Origin: Kitasatospora herbaricolor
GTDB lineage: Bacteria > Actinomycetota > Actinomycetes > Streptomycetales > Streptomycetaceae
Reading direction: 5' to 3'
NCBI RefSeq assembly: GCF_030813695.1
Contig: NZ_JAUSVA010000002.1
Location: forward strand, 5,704,001 to 5,768,000
DNA: 64,000 bases
A program made the translations under genes and the position numbers. Under the pieces are notes generated by a model. That model did not search any database. It had not been told where the DNA came from and worked only from the letters and a program-made list of their open reading frames with translations. The first letter of the stretch is position 1, and every line of letters begins with the position of its first letter. Below are positions 58,066 through 64,000 of the stretch, in pieces.

Positions 58066-58818
58066 TCAGCCGGCCGGGTCCAGGTGTCCGGTGGTGTTCC
58101 ACCGCTCGGGCCGCAGCCGTCCGCCGTCGGTGCGCCAGACACTGGCCGAGCAGTTGGCGACCTGCTCCACCGCCAGCAGCTGCGGCTCGGTCAGCCGGTC
58201 CAGCACGTACCGCAGCATCAGCACGGTGCAGTCGTGCGCGACCACCAGGACGGGGTTGCCGTCCTCCTCCTCGCCGAGGTCGCGCAGACAGCTACGGACC
58301 CGCAGCGCCACGTCGGACCAGGACTCCCCGCCGGGCGGCCGGTAGTACAGCTCGCCCATCTTGCGCCGCCGGGCCGCCTCCTCCGGGTGCTTGGCCTCGA
58401 TGGCCGCGCCGGTCAGCATCTCCAGGATGCCCAGCTCGCGGTCCCGGAGCCGTTCGTCGTAGCGGATGTTCAGCGAGATCGGCACCGCGCCGAGCCCGGC
58501 GGCCTGCGCCAGCGCGATCCGGGCGGTCTCGGCGGTGCGCACGTAGGGCGAGCACCAGACGCTGCGCGGGCGGTCGCCGGCGGGCAGGGCGGCCCACCAG
58601 CGGCCGAGCGCGTGGGCCTGCTGCTGGCCGTGCATGGAGAGCGGGATGTCGGCGTCCCGGCAGCTGATCGGCACGCTCAGCGCGCCCGCCGCCTCGGCGA
58701 GCTGGAACTCCACGTTCGCGGTGGACTCCCCGTGCCGGGTGGCGATCAGCACGGACGGCAGCCGCAGCCCGGGCGTGCTCCGGTGCTGGCCGTTGAGGGT
58801 GGTGCCGAGTTCTGCCAT
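58066..58818 (-). CDS. Histidine phosphatase (phosphoglycerate-mutase-like)
   Basis: This 250-residue protein has the catalytic phosphohistidine signature IATRHGESTANVEF near residue 28. The second histidine is in VLVVAHDCTVLM, and the arginine and glutamate are in CSPYVRTAETARIA and RYDERLRDRELGILE. Phosphomonoesterase activity is likely, but the substrate is not predictable. It follows a hairpin that separates it from the symporter operon on the same strand. Confidence 0.9.
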   Translation of the reverse strand: MAELGTTLNGQHRSTPGLRLPSVLIATRHGESTANVEFQLAEAAGALSVPISCRDADIPLSMHGQQQAHALGRWWAALPAGDRPRSVWCSPYVRTAETARIALAQAAGLGAVPISLNIRYDERLRDRELGILEMLTGAAIEAKHPEEAARRRKMGELYYRPPGGESWSDVALRVRSCLRDLGEEEDGNPVLVVAHDCTVLMLRYVLDRLTEPQLLAVEQVANCSASVWRTDGGRLRPERWNTTGHLDPAG

Positions 58819-58868
58819 GTCCGGTTCTCCCCGTTGTCGTCGGATCCACCGACAGCCGTTCATACATA

Positions 58869-58915
58869 TGATCGCGCCGTCACCTCCAGTGTTCACGGAG
58901 ATGACGGCGCGATCA
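58869..58915 (-). terminator. Hairpin between symporter operon and histidine phosphatase gene
   Basis: TGATCGCGCCGTCA (58869-58882) is perfectly complementary to TGACGGCGCGATCA (58902-58915), around a 19-base loop. It lies just after the symporter stop on the minus strand and is probably its terminator, though the loop is large. Confidence 0.6.
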
Positions 58916-58935
58916 CAGGGCGCGCGCAGGACGTG

Positions 58936-60552
58936 TCAATGCGCCGCCGCGGGCACCGGCGCGTTCTGCGTCCTCGCATCGCCGGCCTCGGCGCCGTAGT
59001 CGTCCGGGTCGGTCTCGTCGGTGCCCACCGGGGCCTTCAGGGCCCGCAGCACCAGGGTCAGCACCACCGCCACCGCCAGGTTCAGCACGAACGCGGTCAG
59101 CCCGATGTAGCCGATCTCGCCGATCACCGGGATGTTCGCCGCGCTGCCGCCGAAGTGCTTGGTGGCGGGGCTGGCGATGCCGTACGCCTGGTAGGTGCCG
59201 TAGACCATGCCGGCCGCCCAGCCGGCGAACAGCGCCCAGTGGTGGAACCAGCGGGTGAACAGGCCGCCGACGATCGAGACGAAGGTCTGCAGGATCCACA
59301 GGCCGCCGAGCAGCTGCAGGTTGATCGCCGCCTGCTTGTCCATGGTGAGGACGAAGGCCAGCGCCCCGACCTTGACCAGCAGCGAGGCCAGCTTGGCCAC
59401 CCGGGTCTCGTCCGCCGCCGTGGCGTCGGGCCGGATGAACTCCTTGTAGACGTTGCGGGTGAACAGGTTGGCCGCCGCGATCGACATGATCGCGGCCGGC
59501 ACCAGCGCGCCGATCCCGATCGCGGCGAAGGCCACCCCGGTGAACCAGTCCGGGAACATGTTCTCGAACAGCTGGGGCACCGAGAGCTGCGCGTTGAAGC
59601 CCTTGACCCCGCTGCCCACCCCGGCCGCGATGGCCATGAAGCCGAGCAGGGCCAGCAGGCCCAGCATCAGCGAGTAGGCCGGCATGATCGCCATGTTGCG
59701 GCGCACGGTGTTGCGCGACTTGGAGGCCAGCACCCCGGTCACCGAGTGCGGGTACATGAACAGGGCCAGTGCCGAGCCCAGGGCCAGCGTGGCGTACGTC
59801 CACTGCTTGTTCTCGGCGAGGATCAGCGACCCGGGGGACTTGGGCGTGCTGAACTTCTGCGCGGCGGTGTCGAAGATGTGGCCGTAGCCGCCGAGCCGCA
59901 TCGGGATGTAGATCACCGCGACGATGATCACGATGTAGATCAGGGCGTCCTTGACGAAGGCGATCAGCGCCGGTGCCCGGAGCCCGGAGGAGTAGGTGTA
60001 GGCGGCCAGCACGCCGAAGGCGATGAACAGCGGCAGGTCCTTGACGAACCAGTTGCTGCCCGCACCGCCGCCGACGCCCAGCACGTCCAGCACCGCCTGG
60101 ATGCCGACCAGCTGGAGCGCGATGTACGGCATGGTCGCCAGGATGCCGGTCAGCGCCACCACCAGGGAGAGCGCCTTGGAGCCGTAGCGGCCGCGGACGA
60201 AGTCCGCCGGGGTGACGTACCCGTGCACCCGGGAGACCGACCAGAGCCGCGGCAGGAAGAGGAAGACCAGCGGGTACGCGATGATCGTGTACGGCACCGC
60301 GAAGAAGCCGGCGGCGCCGGTGGCGTACACCGCCGCGGGCACGGCGACGAAGGTGTACGCGGTGTAGAGGTCGCCGCCGAGCAGGAACCAGGTCACCCAG
60401 GTGCCGAAGCTGCGGCCGCCGAGCCCCCATTCGTCCAGGTGCAGGGCGTTGTCCGCCTTGCGCCAGCGGGAGGCCATGAAGCCCATCACGGTGACCAGCA
60501 GGAAGAAGAGGACGAACACCGCCAGGGCGGTCACGTTGACGCCGTTGTTCAT
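58936..60552 (-). CDS. Sodium:solute symporter (MctP-like monocarboxylate permease)
   Basis: This 538-residue transporter of the SSS family has about 13 membrane segments. The N-terminal ADNALHLDEWGLGGRSFGTW, GGDLYTAYTFVAVPAAVYA and PRLWSVSRVHGYVTPADFV are typical of the MctP branch, which carries lactate, pyruvate or related acids. The DUF3311 protein encoded just upstream (overlapping by four bases) is the usual partner of this branch. Substrate is inferred from family only. Confidence 0.88.
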   Translation of the reverse strand: MNNGVNVTALAVFVLFFLLVTVMGFMASRWRKADNALHLDEWGLGGRSFGTWVTWFLLGGDLYTAYTFVAVPAAVYATGAAGFFAVPYTIIAYPLVFLFLPRLWSVSRVHGYVTPADFVRGRYGSKALSLVVALTGILATMPYIALQLVGIQAVLDVLGVGGGAGSNWFVKDLPLFIAFGVLAAYTYSSGLRAPALIAFVKDALIYIVIIVAVIYIPMRLGGYGHIFDTAAQKFSTPKSPGSLILAENKQWTYATLALGSALALFMYPHSVTGVLASKSRNTVRRNMAIMPAYSLMLGLLALLGFMAIAAGVGSGVKGFNAQLSVPQLFENMFPDWFTGVAFAAIGIGALVPAAIMSIAAANLFTRNVYKEFIRPDATAADETRVAKLASLLVKVGALAFVLTMDKQAAINLQLLGGLWILQTFVSIVGGLFTRWFHHWALFAGWAAGMVYGTYQAYGIASPATKHFGGSAANIPVIGEIGYIGLTAFVLNLAVAVVLTLVLRALKAPVGTDETDPDDYGAEAGDARTQNAPVPAAAH

Positions 60553-60842
60553 CGCTTCCCACCCGCCCGGGCGGCCTTGCGGGCCTTCTCGTCACGGTTG
60601 ACGAGCAGGTAGGCGGCGAAGGTGAAGACGGCCGAGACCGGCACCCAGAGCAGCTGGTACCAGTAGAAGAACGGCACGCCGCCGGCCTGCGGGTCGGCCT
60701 TGGTGTACGAGGCCACCCAGAGCATGGCGACCACCGGCACGGCGAGGCTGAGCCCGGCCAGGACCCGCTCGGGCGTCACGGCGGGCAGTGGCGCGGGTGG
60801 CGGCCCGGGCAGTGGTTCGGGCACTTCGAGATCTGCGGACAT
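60549..60842 (-). CDS. DUF3311-family small membrane protein, symporter partner
   Basis: This 97-residue protein has two membrane helices (VLAGLSLAVPVVAMLWVASY and LLWVPVSAVFTFAAYLLV) and GVPFFYWYQ between them, the DUF3311 hallmark. The C-terminus is basic. Its stop overlaps the symporter ATG, so the two are co-translated, and it probably supports symporter assembly. The ATG at 60842 starts the family; the frame opens further upstream. Confidence 0.85.
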   Translation of the reverse strand: MSADLEVPEPLPGPPPAPLPAVTPERVLAGLSLAVPVVAMLWVASYTKADPQAGGVPFFYWYQLLWVPVSAVFTFAAYLLVNRDEKARKAARAGGKR

Positions 60843-60970
60843 CTGCGGCTCCGGCTGAAGAGGTGTCACCTCGTCGGCGCCGCAGTCCCGGGCACCTGGG
60901 CACCCTGGACCCGCCGAGCAGCACCACTGGTGATCGGCAGTCACTACAGCTGCGGAATGTAGAGCACGGC

Positions 60971-60984
60971 GTGACCCATGTCAC
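60971..60984. promoter_or_regulatory. Crp-like site upstream of the symporter operon
   Basis: GTGACCCATGTCAC is a near-perfect dyad. It fits both GTGA-N6-TCAC and the Streptomyces Crp motif GTG-N6-GNCAC. It lies about 130 bases before the DUF3311 start codon. Binding is inferred. Confidence 0.5.
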
Positions 60985-61114
60985 CCGATTCACGGAACTC
61001 CCCCACTATCGGTGTCCGCCCGGGTGCGCCCTGGCACCGCGTGCCGGGCCCGGTGCCCGCTCCGCGGCCCGTCCGCGGCCCGTCCGCCTTCCCGGCGCGC
61101 GGGCCGGGAACGCG

Positions 61115-61149
61115 CCGGCGCGCGGACCGGGGGACGGTCCGCGCGCCGG
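61115..61149 (-). terminator. Terminator after dasR
   Basis: CCGGCGCGCGGACCG (61115-61129) pairs perfectly with CGGTCCGCGCGCCGG (61135-61149), with the loop GGGGA, 45 bases past the dasR stop. Confidence 0.75.
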
Positions 61150-61193
61150 GGGAGGCAGTGCGGGAGTGCTGCCGGGGGAGTCCCCGGGGCCGG

Positions 61194-61982
61194 CTACTCC
61201 GGTCGCTGCAGGCGGGTGATGAACTTGTACCGGTCGCCGCGGTAGATCGACCGGACCCACTCCACCGGGGCGCCCTCGGCGTCGAAGGAGTGCCGGGAGA
61301 GCTGCAGCATCGGCAGGCCGAGGTCGGAGCCGAGCAGGCCGGCCTCGCGCGGGTTGGCCAGCGTGGTCTCGATGGTCTCCTCGGCCTCGGCCACGGTGAC
61401 CCCGTACACCTCGCGCAGTGCGGTGTAGAGCGAGTTGTGCTTGACCAGGTTCCGGCGCAGGGCCGGGAAGCGCTTGGCGGACAGATGCGCGACCTCGATC
61501 GCCATCGGGTCGCCGTTGGCCAGCCGCAGACGCTCGATCCGCAGCACCCGGCCGCCGGGCTTGATGTCCAGCAGCGGGGCGAGCCGGTCGTCCGCAGTGA
61601 TGTAGCCGACCTCGATCAGCCGGGAGGTGGGCTCCAGGCCTTGCGCGCGCATGTCCTCGGTGTACGAGGTGAGCTGCAGCGCCTGGGCGACCTTGGGCTT
61701 GGCGACGAACGTCCCCTTGCCCTGGATGCGCTCCAGCCGCCCCTCGACCACCAGCTCCTGCAGGGCCTGCCGGACGGTGGTCCGGGAGGTGTCGAACTGT
61801 GCCGCGAGGGCCCGCTCGGGGGGCACCGGGGTGCCGGCCGGCTGGGTCTCGGTGAGCTGGAGCAGGTGCCGCTTGAGGCCGTAGTACTTGGGAACCCGGG
61901 CGCCCGCGGGGGAGGGCTGCACCGCGAGGCTCTTCGCCTGGGGGTCGTTCACCTGGGCTGTGCTGCCCCCGTCGGTGGTCAT
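61194..61982 (-). CDS. dasR: GntR/HutC-family global regulator DasR
   Basis: This 262-residue repressor of amino-sugar uptake and use is known in Streptomyces as a pleiotropic regulator sensing glucosamine-6-phosphate. The winged helix contains PERALAAQFDTSRTTVRQAL and RIQGKGTFVAKPKV. The UTRA domain has GYITADDRLAPLLDI, LSAKRFPALRRNLV and VEWVRSIYRGDRYKFITRL. These match the DasR sequence I remember almost throughout. It is divergent from dasA with DasR-type sites between them. The first 30 residues differ and are disordered. Confidence 0.95.
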   Translation of the reverse strand: MTTDGGSTAQVNDPQAKSLAVQPSPAGARVPKYYGLKRHLLQLTETQPAGTPVPPERALAAQFDTSRTTVRQALQELVVEGRLERIQGKGTFVAKPKVAQALQLTSYTEDMRAQGLEPTSRLIEVGYITADDRLAPLLDIKPGGRVLRIERLRLANGDPMAIEVAHLSAKRFPALRRNLVKHNSLYTALREVYGVTVAEAEETIETTLANPREAGLLGSDLGLPMLQLSRHSFDAEGAPVEWVRSIYRGDRYKFITRLQRPE

Positions 61983-62127
61983 CGGCCGTATCTCCTGCTC
62001 CTCGCGGAGCCGCACCGGCCCCGCCACCTTGTTCAACGGCACACATCGTTGCATGTATGCCCGGGGAACGAATACCTCATCACACGATGAACGATGAGCG
62101 GTGTCGGCTTGATAACAGGTGGTCCGG

Positions 62128-62195
62128 ATTGGTCCGAGGACCGTTGACACGCCCATTGGTCTAGGCCAAGCTCCAGGCAGTTGGTCTACACCACT
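62128..62195 (+). promoter_or_regulatory. dasA promoter with DasR-responsive elements
   Basis: Two good dre sites are present: ATTGGTCTAGGCCAAG (62155-62170) and GTTGGTCTACACCACT (62180-62195). They match the ACTGGTCTAGACCACT-type consensus. A weaker half-match, ATTGGTCCGAGGACCG, lies at 62128-62143. A -35 TTGACA (62144-62149) with CAAGCT 17 bases on (62167-62172) places the first dre over the -10. Confidence 0.85.
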
Positions 62196-62317
62196 GCAGG
62201 CCAGCAGCTATGAATCCCAACCCGTCCCATGGGTCCGCGGCACCATTCCTACCGCTTTGCGTGGGTCTGCCGTTGCCACCGATGGGGGGAAACCCTGGCA
62301 TCCCTCAGGAGGATGGC

Positions 62318-63586
62318 GTGAAGCGTCAGCTCATCGCGGCGGTCGGCGTCGCAGCAATGGTCGTCGGTCTGGCGGCCTGTGGCTCCGACGGCAAGAAGGC
62401 CGATGACGCGGCCAAGCCGAAGGACTACAACGGCAAGACTCTGACCGCGTGGTTCATGGACGGTTCTGCGCCGCAGGCATGGCAGGACGGCGTCAAGGCG
62501 GACTTCGAGAAGGAGTTCCCGGGCGCCAAGCTCAACATCCAGGTCCAGAAGTGGGACGGCATCGGCCCGAAGGTCACCACCGCGCTCTCCGAGGGCTCGG
62601 TCGACGTCCTGGAGCTCGGCAACACCCAGACGGCCGGCTACGCCGCCACCGGCGGCCTCGTCGACCTCACCAAGGACAAGGCCACCCTGGGCGGCAGCGA
62701 CTGGGCCGCCAACCTGAACGAGTCCTCGGTGCTGGAGGGCAAGCAGTACGCCGCCCCGTGGTACTTCACCAACCGCTCCGTGATCTACAACAAGGAGCTG
62801 TGGACCAAGGCCGGCATCGCCGCCCCGCCGAAGACCCTGGACGAGTACTACGCCGACCTGGAGAAGCTCAAGGCGACCCCGGGCGTCTCCCAGGCCATCT
62901 ACCTGCCGGGCCAGGAGTGGTACACCTACTTCGGCCTGATCACCAGCGAGGGTGGCAAGCTCGTCAAGAAGGACGGCGACAAGTACGTCGGCAACCTGTC
63001 CTCCCCCGAGGCGAAGGCCGCGTTCGCGACCTACCAGAAGCTGGCCAGCTTCTCCACCGCCCCGAAGGACAAGGACGAGGCCAACCCGCAGCAGATGACG
63101 CTCTTCCCCAAGGGTGACATCGCCTCCATGATCGGCCTCGGCTGGGAGGCCCCGGCGGCCAAGGACATGACCGCCGACAAGTGGGGCGTCTTCCCGCTCC
63201 CGGGCAAGACCGCCGACAAGCCGTCCGGCGTGTTCCTCGGTGGCTCGAACCTGGCCGTCGCCCAGGCGAGCAAGAACCAGGACCTGGCCAAGGGCTTCCT
63301 GAAGATCGCCCTCTCGGACAAGTTCGAGGGCCAGATGGCCGCCTCCGGCCTCATCCCGAACAAGGCCTCGCTGAACAGCCAGGTCGTCGGCGACTTCGCG
63401 AAGGCGGCCCTGGCGGCCTCCGCCAACGGCGCCACCACCCCGAACATCGCGGCCTGGGCCGGGGTCGAGAACAACCCGAACCCGATCAAGGAGTTCATGA
63501 CCGCCGTGCTCCAGGGCGGCGACTACGACGCCACGGCCAAGAAGTACGACGAGGAGATCACCAAGCGCCTCGCGGCGAAGCAGTAA
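62318..63586 (+). CDS. dasA: Chitobiose ABC transporter substrate-binding lipoprotein DasA
   Basis: This 422-residue extracellular solute-binding lipoprotein has the signal LIAAVGVAAMVVGLAACGS with a lipobox (LAAC). Family-1 sugar-binding features follow: VDVLELGNTQTAGYAATGGL, NRSVIYNKELWTKAGI and FLGGSNLAVAQASKNQDLA. In Streptomyces DasA binds N,N'-diacetylchitobiose. The GTG at 62318 is preceded by CAGGAGG. It is divergent from dasR, under dre control, and followed by a permease gene after a strong intergenic hairpin. Confidence 0.93.
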   Translation: MKRQLIAAVGVAAMVVGLAACGSDGKKADDAAKPKDYNGKTLTAWFMDGSAPQAWQDGVKADFEKEFPGAKLNIQVQKWDGIGPKVTTALSEGSVDVLELGNTQTAGYAATGGLVDLTKDKATLGGSDWAANLNESSVLEGKQYAAPWYFTNRSVIYNKELWTKAGIAAPPKTLDEYYADLEKLKATPGVSQAIYLPGQEWYTYFGLITSEGGKLVKKDGDKYVGNLSSPEAKAAFATYQKLASFSTAPKDKDEANPQQMTLFPKGDIASMIGLGWEAPAAKDMTADKWGVFPLPGKTADKPSGVFLGGSNLAVAQASKNQDLAKGFLKIALSDKFEGQMAASGLIPNKASLNSQVVGDFAKAALAASANGATTPNIAAWAGVENNPNPIKEFMTAVLQGGDYDATAKKYDEEITKRLAAKQ

Positions 63587-63594
63587 CACTGAGC

Positions 63595-63635
63595 GGCGCC
63601 GCTCACCGGTCCCCCACGGACCGGTGAGCGGCGCC
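63595..63635 (+). terminator. Intergenic hairpin between dasA and dasB
   Basis: A perfect 18-bp stem (63595-63612 against 63618-63635) with the loop CCCAC sits 8 bases after the dasA stop and 39 before dasB. Such hairpins after binding-protein genes stabilise that mRNA or partly terminate, giving more binding protein than permease. Confidence 0.8.
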
Positions 63636-63674
63636 GCCTACCCGTCGTGGCCAGGTTGTTAGGAAGAGAGAACG

Positions 63675-64000
63675 ATGGCTGTGCATTCGGAGCGGGTGCA
63701 GACACGGTCCCCGGAATCAGGGAAGGCTGACATGGCCGCCACTGAGCAGATCGCCCCGCCCACCGCGGGCGGCACCCCCACGAACGGCAGACCCACGGCC
63801 GGTCCGCGCCTGCTGACCCGCATCGCGCCGTACCTGCTGCTGCTGCCGGCCATCCTGGCCACGCTGTTCCTGCTCGGCTATCCGCTGCTGAAGACGGTCC
63901 TGGTCTCGTTCCAGAACCTCAACAGCCGCCAGCTCGTGCAGCACCTGACGGAGTGGAACGGCTTCGAGAACTACACCGAGCAGCTGTCCAACGGTGAGTT
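63675..64000 (+). CDS. dasB: ABC sugar permease DasB, 3'-truncated by window edge
   Basis: This is the N-terminal 108 residues of a MalF-type ABC permease. A disordered Pro/Thr/Gly-rich tail of about 55 residues precedes the first membrane helix (YLLLLPAILATLFLLGYPLL), followed by KTVLVSFQNLNSRQLVQHL. The position after dasA identifies it as the first membrane subunit of the chitobiose importer. The ATG at 63675 has AGGAAGAGAG upstream; an in-frame ATG at 63732 is an alternative. The gene continues beyond the window. Confidence 0.9.
   Translation, partial: MAVHSERVQTRSPESGKADMAATEQIAPPTAGGTPTNGRPTAGPRLLTRIAPYLLLLPAILATLFLLGYPLLKTVLVSFQNLNSRQLVQHLTEWNGFENYTEQLSNGE

Larger units (their letters stand above)
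60843..61193. other. Intergenic region between symporter operon and dasR
   Basis: About 350 bases contain a Crp-like dyad (60971-60984) and the hairpin downstream of dasR (61115-61149). The stretch 61030-61110 is GC-rich with no gene seen. Confidence 0.5.

Overview
The window is chromosomal DNA from a very high-GC actinomycete of the Streptomyces/Kitasatospora type. This rests on the codon bias, GTG/TTG starts, a WblC/WhiB7 regulator with an AT-hook, the sigR-rsrA pair, mycothiol-type redoxin, cvn-type genes and the dasR-dasABC chitobiose system. From memory, the order wblC ... hisN ... aroA ... sigR-rsrA ... nrdBA ... dasR-dasA follows the core arm-proximal region of S. coelicolor (about SCO5187 to SCO5233); I could not check this. 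I see no prophage, insertion sequence, CRISPR array or replication origin.

Layout. 1-9.6 kb: nudC (cut at the left edge), a GntR regulator, a mycoredoxin under a sigma-R promoter, the helicase uvrD2, and wblC with a long leader holding an upstream ORF, an intrinsic terminator and a competing antiterminator. These are followed by an ABC1 kinase and an orphan E1/ThiF-like protein. 9.6-13.5 kb: a YgjP-type metallopeptidase and a three-gene TerD-AIM24/AIM24/AIM24 operon ending in a 14-bp tandem repeat. 13.6-23.1 kb: Nudix hydrolase, zinc metalloprotease-like protein, a possibly tail-anchored SDR, moaE, a YlbL-type PDZ/Lon-like protease, a PPA1309 protein and a large UPF0182 membrane protein. 23.2-31.7 kb: initiator tRNA, a Sel1-repeat protein, catR-katA with an operator, an incomplete conservon (cvnA/cvnC types only), hisN and an SMR transporter.

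31.9-43.7 kb: rsgA and aroA, an M50 peptidase, an SRAP protein, an alpha/beta hydrolase, the autoregulated sigR-rsrA thiol-stress switch, two coupled HD-domain membrane proteins (one HD-GYP, one degenerate), a TPR protein and a His-rich peptide deformylase. 43.8-48.8 kb: nrdA-nrdB (class Ia ribonucleotide reductase) under a cobalamin riboswitch and paired NrdR-box-like sites, then a membrane-anchored proline-rich protein. 49.1-56.1 kb: a tightly coupled four-gene operon, GT2 synthase - GH26-like lipoprotein - two GT39-like membrane glycosyltransferases. This is the best candidate for an undescribed surface-polysaccharide system. 56.2-61 kb: GNAT, GlxA-type AraC regulator, histidine phosphatase, and an SSS symporter with its DUF3311 partner. 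61.2-64 kb: dasR divergent from dasA-dasB, with DasR sites between them.

Regulatory logic dominates the interest of the window. Translation stress is read by the wblC leader, thiol stress by sigma-R (its own promoter plus the mycoredoxin promoter), peroxide probably by CatR, cobalamin and dNTP status at nrdAB, and amino sugars by DasR.
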